A stretch of 64,000 nt of DNA from assembly GCA_039707655.1 (NCBI GenBank), contig CM077676.1:455566379-455630378 (forward strand), in the 5' to 3' direction. Below are positions 11,824 to 23,817 of this stretch, one piece after another (positions within the stretch are counted from its first letter, which is position 1; each line of letters opens with the position of its first letter). The DNA comes from Elymus sibiricus (taxonomy: Eukaryota; Streptophyta; Magnoliopsida; Poales; Poaceae). A program made the translations under genes and the position numbers. The notes beneath the pieces are model-generated. The model was not told the origin of the DNA. It was given only the letters and a program-made list of their open reading frames with translations, and made no database searches.

Positions 11824-13179
11824 GTGTTGTTTTTTTGTGCAGAAATAAAAGTTCTTGGAATTGGATGAAACTTTTTGGAGATTTTTTATGGAATAAATAA
11901 AAAATACTGGAAACAAGACCCACTGGAGGGTGGCGCGCCCTGGTGGCTCGTGGGGCCCACGTGGCTCCGCTGACCCTAATCTCTGGCCTATAAATTCACA
12001 ATTTCAGAGAAAAAATAGGAGAGGAAGTTTTATTGCGTTTCACGATACGGAGCCACCGCCACCTCCTGATCTTCATCGGGAGACCAGATCTGGAGTCCGT
12101 TCAGGGCTCCGGAGAGGGGGATCTTCCGGCATCGTCATCATCAACCATCCTTCATCACCAATTTCATGATGCTCACCGCCGGGAGTGAGTAATTCCTTCG
12201 TAGGCTTGTTGGACGGTGATGAGTTGGATGAGATTTATCATGTAATCGAGTTAGTTTTGTTAGAGCTTGATCTCTAGTATCCACTATGTTCTGAGATTGA
12301 TGTTGCTATGACTTTGCTATACTTAATGCTTGTCACTAGGGCCCGAGTGCCATAATTCCAGATCTGAACCCTTTATGTTTTCATGAATATATTTGTGTTC
12401 TTGATCCGATCTTGCAAGTTATACGCACCTGCTACGTGTTATGATCCGCATACCCGAAGGTGACAATAATTGGAATTCTTTTCGGTGATTGCCGTAGTTT
12501 GAGGAGTTCATGTATTCACTATGTGTTAATGCTTTGTTCCGGTTCTCTATTAAAAGGAGGCATTAATATCCCTTAGTTTCCTTATGGACCCCACTGCCAC
12601 GGGAGGGTAGGACAAAAGTTGTCATGCAAGTTCTTATCGCAAGCACGTATGACTATATACGGAATACATGCCTACATTACATTGATGAATTGGAGCTAGT
12701 TCTGTGTCACCCTAGGTTATGACTGTTACATGATGAATGTTATCCAACATAATCACCGATCCAATGCCTACGAACTTTTCACATATTGATCTTGCTAAGT
12801 TACTACTGTTGCTACTGTTGTCACGATTGCTACTACCGTTACTGTTACTGTTACTATTATTGCTACTGCTATTAAACTATCATACTACTGTGCTACTGAT
12901 CACTCTGCTGCAGATATTTAGTCTCCAGGTGTGGTTGAATTGACAACTCAACTGCTAATACTTGCAAATATTCTTTGGCTCCCCTTGTGTCGAATCAATA
13001 AATTTGGGTTGAATACTCTACCCTCGAAAACTGTTGCGATCCCCTATACTTGTGGGTTATCATGTCACACTTGTGCTAATACATTCATAATTTTGTAGGT
13101 CTCATTTGAAATTATGGGATCTTATTGTGGCATCAAGTCAGCATTTCAAGCGACAAGAGTCCATGTTAGTAGTTTACTA

Positions 13180-13255
13180 CTCCCTCCGATCCATATTAAT
13201 TGTCGCCGATTTAGTACAAAGTAAATCAACGACAATTAATATGGATCGGAGGGGG
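13180..13255. mobile_element. Stowaway-type MITE (76 bp)
   Basis: Terminal inverted repeats start CTCCCTCCGATCCATATTAA and end in the complementary TTAATATGGATCGGAGG plus GGG. The element is flanked by the TA target duplication (13178-13179, 13256-13257). It is almost entirely palindromic, with a short centre near 13212-13225. Confidence 0.9.
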
Positions 13256-13897
13256 TAGTTTTGAAGACCTTTTGTATGCTTTTGTTGTTGAATGTTACGA
13301 GTTCTGCTTGAATAGAGTTGCATTTGTACCGAAAAAAATTTAGATGTTAAATGTTCGCCCCGGCTAACTTGAATTCCTGGGTCCGCCACTGCTAACATGA
13401 ACATATAAAAAAATGACAATTATTTTTCATTTGTTTCAATTTTATTGTTCATCCTGGTGGCATGGCACCCCCAAAGGTTTACCCCATTTTAATACTTAAG
13501 TTCATTTGAATGAGATTATTGTAGTTCATTGTGTGAGCTATCATCTAGCATGAGATGGATTACAGTGGTAGATAAGTAAGCAAAATTACATGAAAGGTAA
13601 GAAGGACGACGCAAATCAAATTGAGCCGGTTTGTTGTAACATTGCTCGTCATGCTTCTTTTCATTGTCATAACCTTGCTTAATGGACTGACATATGTTCC
13701 AAACTCCACATAATGCATGTGCCGATGTAAATGCGCACACCACATAATGCATATGTTCCAAATTTCGTTGCCTACTAAACTGCAACGTAAACACATACAC
13801 CACACATGTGCTGTGGAGTGCACTATGGCACCAGTCTAGACAATAAAACACGATAGAGCTTAGCGATATGAGACTTACACGATACATTTTATACAAA
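13256..13897. other. Intergenic, hAT-like end remnant only
   Basis: No gene is seen. A segment ending TCCTGGGTCCGCCACTG at 13391 reads, on the minus strand, as a CAGTGGCGGACCCAGG terminus. It resembles the left end of the hAT element at 54990. No matching second end or 8-bp duplication was found. Confidence 0.35.
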
Positions 13898-14200
13898 CTA
13901 GCCAAGTGGCCCTCACAAATGTGAGGGCACATACATAGAGGGTAAATGTGATGTTATATGGTAATCTGCTGCATTTCTCTGCTTAGAGATGTTATATGGT
14001 AAATTGTCAGGCCAATGCATATGGTCTTTTGGGATTTGCTGCTTACTGTTTCCTAATTTACCACATTCCCCTTTATCCTCAGTGGTTCTGCCTGAATGCT
14101 GTGACTCCACCCTCAATCAATCAGAGTCCGAGACCAACTTTAGGTTTCGAGTTCCAACTTCCCCTTAATGTAATATGATAATGTACTCAGTTAAAACACT
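13898..14200 (-). mobile_element. Helitron-like 3' terminus (minus strand)
   Basis: Read on the minus strand, a perfect 8-bp hairpin (GCCCTCAC / GTGAGGGC, 13909-13928, 4-nt loop) is followed after 7 nt by CTAG at 13901-13898 and then T. That is the canonical Helitron 3' end (hairpin, short spacer, CTRR, T of the target). The element should extend rightwards; its 5' TC end was not recognised, so the right limit given is arbitrary. Confidence 0.6.
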
Positions 14201-14800
14201 CTTTTTAGTAAACCGAGCCTACATTGTTAGGTTTCTTGTGGTGGAACCAGCCCTTCAAGTCCCAAACTTATGGCTATCACATTTTTCTGGATTTATTTCA
14301 GACATTCCGACGAGGTGTGTTCTGTGTAACATTTTCGTCGACTATGGCGACTTCAATTTTTTTTAAACAGAGGCAAAAGCTTTGCCTTTTTCATTAATTA
14401 AGAAGAAGATAGTTGCCCGGTTAATTTCAGGTAAACCGAGCGAAAACCGATACATCGAGGGTCAAACCAGCAAACAGACTCAACAAAGCCAACAAGGGCA
14501 CCACAAGTGGCACACCACAAAAGCCATCCCGCGAAACATCACGCAGACTACTCCCAAAATAAAAAGCACCGGAGAGAAAGGCACATACTAATGGAGTAAC
14601 GGCTAACATCATGCCATGAGGTCCCCATGCCCGAGGCGACCCTTACCAGGTGGTTGTCATTCTTGATCTTCGCTGCATTGACAAGGTGGATCAACCCTTG
14701 GGTGATCGAAGGCACAGCCGACTTCATCAATCTCAAGTGACTACCCAAATTAAGATATGAACAGGGGCAAGATACAAAGAGGGCATGCCACGCGTAATAG
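14201..14800. mobile_element. LINE 3'-end debris
   Basis: 14201-14355 resembles the plus-strand LINE tail seen at 52060-52150 (both share TTTATTTCA and a CGTCGACTA...GGCGACT/GGTGACT stretch). 14358-14800 starts with a T-run followed by AGGCAAAAGCTTTGCC and reads as a minus-strand LINE-type tail with poly(A). No coding part is seen. Confidence 0.4.
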
Positions 14801-15218
14801 GAAAAAAAAAGGTAGGGCAGAGAAGCGTTTGTACTGTGTTTCTAGAAGTTCTTTTTTAATTCGACACAACTGTTGGTACAAGCATCTACCGTTCAGTTCA
14901 CGCTTACGCCTTCAGCATTTGAGCAAATGAAAGAACGGATGACCTGGGTCAACGCCACGATAACAGCAGTAAAATCCAGTGATTAACCTACATCATTTGA
15001 TCAACTATAACAGAGCACATGAGCAAAGCCAACAACAGATACTCCACTGACAAGCACAAACGTGCACTTCAGCAGAGGGAAAGACATACTAGCTCTCTGT
15101 TTCCAGCACACATATCTACAGACAAGGCAGCACGTCAGCCGGGACTGGCTGAGGGTGATGCATGTTCCTGACGGCCAGGTCCCGACACGACCAGCTGCAG
15201 CGAAGACGGCTTCCGACC

Positions 15219-17931
15219 CTACTTGCTCTTGCTGCTCTTCGCCCGGAGCTCCACGGCTCCGGCCTTGATGCTGGACTTGGCGAGCGACGTGGGTTTCAGG
15301 ACGCTCTTCGGGTTCAATGCCTGCCGGAGCTTGAACACGGCCCATGCCGTTCCGATGGCGTGCCCTGCAGCGTCGAGCCCTTCGTTGGTCGCTGCAGCAG
15401 CTTTCTCTCCATACCTGACGAACAAAGAAGAAGCATGGTGTGAGGGGAAATGCTCCATGTTCTGGTCCAAGAACCAAGAGGGAGTAGAGACAAGGTTGGG
15501 ACGGGGGGAGTACTTGTGAGACACAAGGCCAGTCGTCACGGTGGACGATGTTGACAGCACATCCTTCCCGGCCACTTCTACGGCGTCAGAAATCTTGCCT
15601 GTTGACATCAGTGGAAGATACATAAGAGGGATGGCTTAATCGAATACCAGAAGAAAGTAAGTTCCCCTGTTACTTTCAAGAGTGACGTTCAGGCACACAG
15701 AAATTCCATACACCTAACATTGAGAAACAACTGAGCAGATGAAATGCATCGTATTTGAGAGACTAGTTGGCAATAGCAAGTGAAGATCACAATGTGCTCC
15801 CAGGAGATTATTTTATCACTTAAAATAGATTCTTGGAACAAAATATTTCATGAGAGCAGGCATCTAAAGATTCAGATTAAGGAAGTATGGCGGCAGATGG
15901 CAAACAAAGGGCAGGTTTTTGGTTCACTCCACCACTGCGGTAAGTTCAATCCGCATCTTGATGGCATCATCAGTAATTAACCAATTTTAATGTAGGACTG
16001 AATATCATGACATAACATGTGTAGCATAGAGAATAGAGGGGACAAGGAAAAGGAAATCGCCAACAAATTTACTTCCCATACTACTTGTAAACTAGTACAC
16101 TTAAGTACAAGGGGTAAATAAAACCCACTAAAGCACAACCAAAGCCTGCTTGCCATCAACTAGTAAAACTAAAGTGGTTTTTTTCACACTTCTGTAGGCA
16201 TGTTCAAATTACATGTGTGGTATATTGTTCATGCTTCACGGTATACTGGAAGTTGGCATCTTTTTCATGATTCACATGGCAAATACATTACCAACAACAC
16301 AATATGTACTGCCAAGATTAACATACGTCACATTCAGTTCAAGAAAAGGATCACATACCAAATCCATCAAGCGAAGCAAGAACAACCTCTCCAGGCAATA
16401 GGCTGAAAAACTTCTTGCCAGCTTTTGAGTTGACCAATGAGCTTGTAACATAGCTAGTAACCTTCACAACTCCAGACAGTATTCCAGTTGCCACTTTCTC
16501 GGACATTTTTGTCACCTTCTTAGCCCTGCCAGCAATCACATGCACATATTCTTTCAGACCGGCAGTAACAGAAATATTTGACTGAAATGATGTATCGTCA
16601 AACTGTGTAATAATGTAATTAAGCACAATGAAGCCTAAAAACATCATAGCATAGCAAGGCGAGAAATCTCAAAATGAAACAACACAATCTGCCTAAGAAG
16701 CACATAGTTAAGTTAGCCCAGTTGCAAAATTCATCAAAATGCAGCTGTCTGCAATCACGGATTCTTCGTATATGACATAATATGGAATCACAGCATCAAG
16801 CCATTGCTATAATTCACCAATCACCATACAGAACAGGACTAACCAGCCAAGTTCAACATAACACCAGGGATGCCAAACAACAGAGCAAGTAAAACAAGTG
16901 CAAGTGTCGGCTCAATTGCGTGAATAATTTGGGGAGATTATCCATACTAATCATAAATATTTTTAACACGACTGAAATACCATCGAATGGAAATGAGATA
17001 CCCATGGTGGCACATCTCATCACGATTTATAAACTATTAATCTAATCTAACTATGAACTGTGATGTGCCCAAAACCTGAAGCATTTACTCACTGAATTCC
17101 ACTGAATAATTCCGCGTGACTGCAAATTAGAAACACATTTGATATGAAGAACTGAGAAAAAAAGCACTACCTTTTGATCCGCCTGAGCATCTCCGGGCTG
17201 ACCTTGGCCTCAGTATCGCCGGGCTGGATCCTCTTCCTAAGAACCTCCTGCCCCCACCGGAGCCTGTCGACGGTCATCACCCCGCACCACAGGATCCCCT
17301 TGGCCACGTTCTCGGCGCCGGACGCGATGGCCCTGGCCACGGCGCTGCCGTACTCCTCGACGTTGGGCGCGACGGCGGTCCAGTAAGCGGCGGCCTCCAC
17401 CTCGCCGCGCACCCCATCGGCCAGCCCCTCACTGCCGGCCACGGAGTGGACGGAGAACCTGGTGTAGGCGCCGAGCAGGGCGTCGAGGCGCGGGTCGGGG
17501 ATGGAGAGCGTGAGGCCGTAGTGGAGCGGCTCGGGGGCCGGGTCGTCGGGGGAGGCGGGGACGGTGAAGGAGAAGGAGTAGTGGCGGGGGTCGAGTTTGA
17601 CGGCGGCGACGTCGCGGGCGAGCGGCCACTGGACGGGGCCGAGGGCCGCGATGGCGGCGAGGGAGGTGTCGCCGGCGCGGATGCGGAGCAGGGACAGGTC
17701 GCCGGCGGCCAGCGGGTGGCTGCGCTGGCGGTCGATAAGGTGGAGCTGCGCCCCGGGGACGCGCAGCAGCACGTCCTCCGAGGGCGCCGGCGCGTCGGGG
17801 GAGCCGGGGGTGACCGGGGACCGCGGGATCTCGACCGGCGCCAGGTCCGCCATGCTGAGCGACGGGTAGAGCGGCGGCGCCGACGGGCCCGGGCTAGGGT
17901 TGGTGGGGTTCGGGTAGTTGTAGGAGGCCAT
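15219..17931 (-). CDS. ERD7-like: Senescence/dehydration-associated protein, ERD7 family (402 aa)
   Basis: Four exons on the minus strand: 17931-17171, 16525-16359, 15598-15514 and 15414-15219. All splice sites are GT-AG, the joined frame is open, and it encodes 402 residues. The N-terminus is proline-rich (about 1-50). It is followed by the conserved block from EDVLLRVPGAQL (about 52) to KLDPRHYSFSF, and by the Senescence domain (about 185 to 385) with AKGILWCG, KMSEKVATGILSGVV, FFSLLPGEVVLASLDG and AAGHAIGTAWAVFKLR. The C-terminus is basic (RAKSSKSK). The ATG at 17931 was chosen because it gives the conserved MASYNYP start; the TTG-led extension is not a normal start. Family members are stress-induced, lipid-associated proteins linked to cold and drought responses. 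Length and intron phases fit the family. The gene looks intact. Confidence 0.93.
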
Positions 17932-18043
17932 GGGGGATTGCAATGCGGGAGAGTTTTAAGGCGGGGAGGGTTCGGGAGGAGTGGAGGAGGGAGAGCCGTG
18001 GGGATTGGGGAAGACGACGGCACGTCGGCGGTGGCGTGGCTCC

Positions 18044-18050
18044 TTGTATA
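18044..18050 (-). promoter_or_regulatory. TATA-like box of the ERD7-family gene
   Basis: TATACAA on the minus strand, 113 bp before the start codon at 17931. This position would give a 5' leader of roughly 80-90 nt. The leader contains a C-rich CCCTCC-type stretch. Inferred from position and motif only. Confidence 0.5.
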
Positions 18051-18068
18051 GGGGATCCCCGGCCGCGT

Positions 18069-18083
18069 ACGTGGCGACGTGGC
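18069..18083 (+). promoter_or_regulatory. Two tandem ACGTGGC (ABRE/G-box-type) motifs
   Basis: ACGTGGC occurs at 18069-18075 and again at 18077-18083, about 20 bp upstream of the TATA-like box. ACGTGGC is the core of the abscisic-acid response element bound by bZIP factors. Paired copies close to a TATA box are typical of ABA- or drought-inducible promoters, which suits an early-responsive-to-dehydration gene. Confidence 0.55.
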
Positions 18084-18129
18084 GTTGGCTGGCCGGGTCC
18101 ACGCGGTTGGGAAAGGTGGGGCCCGGTTG

Positions 18130-19064
18130 CACGGTTGGGTTTGTTAATTGGTTGGGTTGTCCAATTCAGGGCTCTATGACTGGTAGGGCCAACGCTTTGT
18201 TTGCTTAACCTCCTGGCAGTATGTCGACCCCACTGTCGGTGAGGTAGCATCGTTGGGAGCTGAGGGTGGTCGGCACCCGCGGGGGCTCGTTTCACCACCA
18301 ACAGCGGTGGGCTGTGCGTGGCCACACTCGTAGACGTACTCCAAGCATGGAGTTTTCCTCCATGAGGAAGCAACTTCAAGGACAAGATCAATCAAAGATC
18401 GTTTCACACCACAAGAAAAAAAAAATACTGAAATTGTACTGTACGAGTAGATCTAAGGGGATGGTACTTTTCCTCCAAAATAAAGTGTAAATATAAATCT
18501 CGAGACATCATTTATGAACAATCTAGTCATGCAAATCATATGACCTGCATAGAGACAAATTTCCAGATTCTCCAAAATTACTTTGAATCAAAGGATGATT
18601 TGGGGGGGTGTGTTAGAAACAACAACCCCGTCCCTCGTGTCGCTCTCACCAAGCAACTCAGGGGGTGTCGCTCTCACCAAGCGACTCGGGGAAGCAAACC
18701 CTAGAGGGGTTGCTGGTCATCCCAAGCGCCTACCTCGCCGTCGGCCCTGCTGCATTGGCGCCATGCACCATTCCTCCAAGGGGGAGGGGATCCCCTGGTC
18801 GCCTTGGCGCGACGAGACTTAGAGGCTGGGGCGGCAGCTCCAGATCGGGTGACGGTTGGTGGGGTGGTAGGGGGACTGCGAGCTGGATGCACTATTGACA
18901 TAGGTGGCGAGACTGATATAGTGGGTGGAATTAGAAGAAGAGTAATTCACCTATAAAAAAATGTTGATGTATTGTTGACATCCTAAAGGTATATGTTACA
19001 CACATTTGTTGAGAAAGTACTAGAATCTTTATGTTCTCGTTGCAACGCACGGGCAATTACCTAG
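18130..19064. other. Intergenic repeat debris
   Basis: No convincing gene. 18600-18900 is GC-rich with a short direct duplication of GTCGCTCTCACCAAGC (near 18637 and 18667). It ends at about 19020-19064 with GCAACGCACGGGCAATTACC followed by TAGT, a terminus-like motif common at ends of grass repeats. The element type was not determined. Confidence 0.3.
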
Positions 19065-20174
19065 TAGCATATAAATGCATATCAAGCATCTAAGATTGAT
19101 AATATAATAGCATGAAACAATCAAAAATTATAGATACGTTGGAGACGTATCAAGCATCCTCAAGCTTAATTCCTGTTCGTCCTCGAGTAGGTAAATGATA
19201 AAAACAGAATTTTTAATGTTGAATGCTACCTAACATGTGTATCATGTAATCTCTTTACAGTATGAATATTGAGAAACGATGAAGTAATAATATCAACATA
19301 ATAATATCCATGAACATAAGAAACATAATCATTAAACTTTCAAAATATACAATCCTTAACGAATGTTATCCCTACTCATTTTATCATATTGGCATGGCAT
19401 GACTCCGGCTTCATCGCATAAATATAAATCATGAGCACCCCGGTGTTAAACCAGGCAATTGGATCGTACTTCTAACGCGCTTCAGCATTTTCAACCTCAC
19501 GCAATATATGAGCGTGAGCCATGAAGATATAACTATAGGCGGAATAGAATGCGGTGGAAGAGATCAATAAGGGAAGTCAAAAAGAAAGAAAGGCTCGCAT
19601 CAACTCGGCGGATCAACGGGCTATGGAGATGCCCATCAATCAATATCAATGCGAGGAGTAGTGATTGCTATGCAACGGATGCACTAAGACCTATAAGTGT
19701 ATAAAAGCTCAACGGAAACTAAGTGGGTGTGCATCCAACTTGCTTGCTCATGAAGACCTCGGGCATTTGAGGAAGATCATCATCGGAATATACAAGCCAA
19801 GTTCTATAATAAAAAATTCCCACTGGTATATGAAAGTGACAATATAGGAGACTCTCTATATGAAGAACATGGTGCTGCTCTGAAGCACAAGTGTGGAAAA
19901 AAAAGATAGTAACATTGCCCCTTCTCTCTTTATCTCTCTTTTTTTTTTCCCTTTTTTTTTCTTGGGCTCTTTTGGCCTTTTTTTTTTCGTCCGAAGTCTC
20001 ATCCCGACTTATGGGGGAATCATAGTCTCCATCATCCTTTCCTCACTCAGACAATGCTCTAATAATGATGATCATCACACTTTTATTTTACTTACAACTC
20101 GATACAAGAACAATATGACTCTATATGAATGCCTCTGGCAGTGTACCAGAATGTGAAATGATCTAGCGTAACAT
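19065..20174 (-). mobile_element. Element D: truncated Gypsy-type LTR element
   Basis: The last roughly 88 bp of an LTR (to ...ACGTATCA at 19152, minus orientation) match the B and C LTR start. They are followed by 19153 onward, which matches the 3' internal end of element C (CAAGCTTAATTCCTG, CTCGAGTAGG). The rest is non-coding, with a T-rich tract at 19930-19990. The far side was cut by, or abuts, the solo LTR at 20180. Confidence 0.7.
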
Positions 20175-20179
20175 CTTAT

Positions 20180-21421
20180 TGTAAGGGAACGCGACAGAAA
20201 ACAAAAAATTCGGTACAGCGAGCACGCCCAAGATCACTATGGAGATGCATACAAGTTTTGGATCTGATCGTTACCGACTCGTAGCGCAGCGGAAGTAGAG
20301 TCGATGTAGATCGTCGGTGCAGATCCCCGCAGCTAGGATTTACAACCTCCCAACCGCGAGGATGTACTCCCTCGTCAGCCCCTCGGACGGCCCTCCGGGA
20401 GGCGGTCGGACAGTCCCCCGGACGGTGTGACGGACAGCCCTTCGGGAGGCACTCACAGAAACTTTTCCGGTGACTTTCTCTCAGACTCCCTGTCTAGTAT
20501 TCAGCAGATAGATGACCCTTAAGCGTGTGACCCTATAGGTTCAGTGAAGTATAGACATGACCGGAACACTTTCCGATCAATGATCAACATCGGAGCCGTG
20601 GACACCCATATTGACCCCTATACCCACACGAATAAATATTCGAGTGAACCTCCAGTTGCCGTGTGCTATTCCTGTTGCTTCACGATATGTTACAAATACC
20701 CGAGGTGATATTTATCGGCATCCCCGTGGATCAACACTTGTCCACAATGCCAGTTAGCTCGTTACCGGTTTTGTTCTCTTTTCTCGTTCCCGTGTTCCGG
20801 CATCCCTGTGATCAAATCACAATGTGTCTGGCCAAACGATGATGGATACCGTCACACCGAGAGGGCCCAAAGAATATCTCTCCATCATCGGAGGAGCAAA
20901 TCCCAATCTTGAGCTATCAAGTCCCTTGTCATACTTTTCCATGAACCCGTAAGCCGCCGTAATAGCCACCCATTTACGGATGACGTTTAACAAACCCCAA
21001 AGTTCATGAAACAAGCATGAAGAAACTCGACACTCTGATGGTCTAAGGAATTATGCAAACGTTAACTTTCTCTGTGTTATTAACCATTAACTTGTGACGA
21101 ATGTATCTCATAGCATAAGATCAATCGGGTCGATTCAACACAAGTGTTCTCCTAACATTGTGCCCTCAAAGTTGCCGGCATAGTCATGCCCATGATCAGG
21201 AAAACAGAACCATCATGCAACACTTGAGCTAGTCTTAGAGGCCAGACTAGGAATACATTTTACCATTTATTATTTCACACGTGCATACGAGTTTCCCTCC
21301 GAGGCTCGTGGTTATTGTAGACTCGAGAACCATAGCAGTTATAGCATGAAACATAAACATAATTAGAAACATGGGGATAAATAATAACATTTATTATTGC
21401 CTCTAGGGCATATCTCCTACA
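20180..21421 (-). mobile_element. Solo LTR of a Copia element, BARE/Angela type (1242 bp)
   Basis: On the minus strand it begins TGTAGGAGATATGCCCTAG followed by AGGCAATAATAAA, the signature start of BARE-1/WIS/Angela LTRs, and ends ...CGTTCCCTTACA. Exact 5-bp duplications CTTAT flank it (20175-20179 and 21422-21426). No internal domain remains, so it arose by recombination between the two LTRs of one copy. Confidence 0.92.
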
Positions 21422-21426
21422 CTTAT

Positions 21427-23814
21427 ATCTTATATATTTACTAATTGGAGGCACCTTTCGAGTCTCCACGTTAATCCACATCATCAAGATTAATCTAGCC
21501 ATTAGATTTAAAATTTAGTGGCCAAGATCTATTATAAGACCTGCCTTATAAAAGAAGGCGTACGTAAAGATTTAAACCTATACATACAAAAAGGATAGAC
21601 CCTACCTTATTATTATATAAAAAGTAAATCAGGTAAAAAAAAGTCCTCATGTTATAAAAAAGAAGAGTCATGTTCACCTACGTCAAGTTCCAATAAATCA
21701 GGTGCCTTCACCCTTTTTCTAAAAATAAAAGGGAAAAAAGGTACGTACAAAACATCTTCCTTTTCCTCACGCCAAAAATTAGCGCACACCGCAGTTTCCA
21801 GCTATACAGAAACCATGTGCATGTCCGCTTGAAGAAAGAAAAAACCTGAAATCTTAAAAGTGCACGCGCGCTCGTTGGAGAGAACGAGCGGCCGCTCTAC
21901 CACTCACATGCATGTGTACTTTTTTTGTCTGCTAGCGCATATGCTTATTGGCATTACATGTGGTTAGACTGGTCACATCGAAAGAAAAAGAACAGATCCT
22001 TGTGCAATTATTTTGGGCTTTCAAAATTTTAAAAAGCCATATCTTTCAAACCGCGCATCGAAATTTAGATCCGTTTTCACCGTTGGATTCCTCGCGACGA
22101 TCTTTCAAACTAGATCCCGCATGGATATGTTTCGACAAATTTTTTTGATGCCAACTTTGGTGCTATATGGTGCAACTTTAGTACTGCATTGTGCAACTTT
22201 AGTACTGTATGGTGCAACTTTTTTCAAAACCAATTTTTGGAGCTGTATGAGCCAAATTCCTCTGTGTTTTCAACCTAGCAATCATGACAACCTGATGTGC
22301 AACTAGTCTACTACCCCGGCCAACTACCTAGTAGTTGATGTGCAACCCTCCTCCCTTCTCGTGGATGTGTAGTTTTTCAATATTGGCACACCCTGCCCCA
22401 CCTCCACTACCAACGATATGTGCAATTTAGTCTGTTGTTAAAGCCAACAGTTTATTTAGTCGATGTGCAACTCCTTACCTCTTCCTACTTGTGAATATAT
22501 AGTTTTAGTTGGCGAGGGCAACAAACGGAGTTGCACATAGTCTGCTAGGCAGCTGGCCAGGGCAACATACGAGGTTGCACATCTCACAGGCAGGGGTAGT
22601 TTGGATGGTGAAAATTCCACATTTATGAGGGTAGTGAAAAGTTGCACATAGGCAGGGCGCGAAAGTTGTACATCTCACTAGCAGGGGTGGTTTGGACCGG
22701 GTGCTAGCAGGGAAACCACACATTTAGGGAAAGTTGCACATCACTGTTAGACAGTTGGCTGTGATAGTATCCGAAGTTGCACATCCACTACTAGGCAGTT
22801 GGCCGATGCAGCAAATAGTGAAAGCTCATCCACAGGCATGAGGACAGTTGCACATCAACTGCTAGGCGGTTGGCCTAGACAACAGACGAAGTTGCACATC
22901 TCACTAGAAGGAAGTAGTTTGGGGGTGGAGGTGACATCAGTAAAAACTGCACGTTCACAGGTAGGCGGGAAGTTGCACAACCACTGTCAGCTAGTTGCAC
23001 ATCGACACCTAAGCAGTTGCACAAAACGAGGGACTAAATTGCACACAAAAAAATTCATCGAAACATACCCATGCGGGATCTAGTTTCGAAGAGCACGTCA
23101 CGAGGGTTCCAACAGTGAAAACGGATCTTAATTTCGACGCCCGGTTTGAAAGTTATAGTTTTTTAAAATTTGTAAATCGCGAATTAAATGATAAAAAGCC
23201 ATCCACGCACATGCAGTAAAAGAGAACACAGTCGGATGCATGTGAACCATTTAATACGCATGTTGGTGGGATATTTCCTGTTTAAGTAGTTGGCACCAGG
23301 AAATCTTTCCTAATCAAGACAAGGGGACAAACACTTACCAAAAACTACCGGCTGCCACGGAGCGCTAGCGAGCCAATGGCTGCTCGCTAGACGCGTCCAA
23401 GAAAAAAACGTACACTCGCAAAAAAAAACATATGGAGTCCAGATGCCTCACGTTAAAAAGAAAGCCTATGTCTGATTGAATATTTTTTTTTTCCAATTCT
23501 CACGTACAAAAAGAAGACCCAGTTAATTGGAAAAACAAACCAGACTCACGTACATAAGTCTTGCGGCCGGCGGCGAAGAGGGAGCACCATGGATGCAACC
23601 GGGGGGTGGCAACAAAAAAGCTGCTACAGGTCAACGACCTTTTATTTTGTGATTTGACGAAGATGAGCGTCGGCAGCGAGATTTTTTGTTGCATCCATCG
23701 GTGACCGCGCGCTGGGGGACCCATGGGCGGCCGTGATGCAATCCCGACGGACACGGGCGGGACCCCGCCGGAGCTCGTCGACCACAGCCCCGATGGCGTC
23801 GAGTCGGGGGGGGG
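21427..23814. other. Fold-back repeat region with GTTGCACA motifs
   Basis: Arms of about 125 bp are inverted at 22023-22146 and 23047-23172; they share TTTCAAACCG, GATCCGTTTTCAC and ACTAGATCCCGCATGG in opposite orientation. The roughly 900-bp interior is dominated by spaced GTTGCACAT or its complement. Outside the arms lie hairpins with GCTCGTT/AACGAGC (near 21869-21888) and CTAGCGAGC/GCTCGCTAG (23365-23390). No transposase frame is seen. A non-autonomous Mutator-like or fold-back transposon is the best guess. Confidence 0.5.
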
Positions 23815-23817
23815 AGG

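Larger units (their letters stand above)
4099..13062 (+). mobile_element. Element A: LTR retrotransposon 3' end, split by element C
   Basis: 4099-4835 is the non-coding 3' internal end on the plus strand, finishing in a polypurine-type tract (GAGCTTGGGGGAGT, 4822-4835). The 3' LTR follows as 4836-4958 plus 11829-13062, interrupted by element C. The internal part contains no long frame. Its 4190-4330 segment is the reverse complement of a segment of element C near 6930-7110, so A and C are relatives in opposite orientation. The 5' side of A was lost to, or lies beyond, the insertion of element B at 4098/4099. Confidence 0.85.
4836..13062 (+). repeat. 3' LTR of element A, two segments around element C
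   Basis: It begins TGATACGTCTCCGTCG at 4836 directly after the polypurine tract and ends ...GTGGGTTATCA at 13062. The LTR proper is 4836-4958 joined to 11829-13062 (about 1357 bp). It reads continuously across the insertion: AGAACTACCATGGTGTT continues as GTTTTTTTGTGCAG. It holds a (TACTGT/TGCTAC)-like trinucleotide stretch at 12800-12900. The 5 bp after the end are TGTCA (13063-13067), the expected target duplication. Confidence 0.85.

Noticed and set aside
12737..12943. Leucine-rich hydrophobic frame (LLLLLLSRLLLPLLL)
   Set aside because: It is the translation of a CTA/CTG trinucleotide stretch in the LTR of element A, not a membrane protein.
17277..18391. Long GC-rich frames overlapping exon 1 of the ERD7-family gene in other frames and strands
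   Set aside because: Shadows of a high-GC coding exon. The true frame is set by the Senescence domain and four matching exons.
19893..20156. Hydrophobic 87-codon frame
   Set aside because: Caused by a T-rich tract in the tail of element D.
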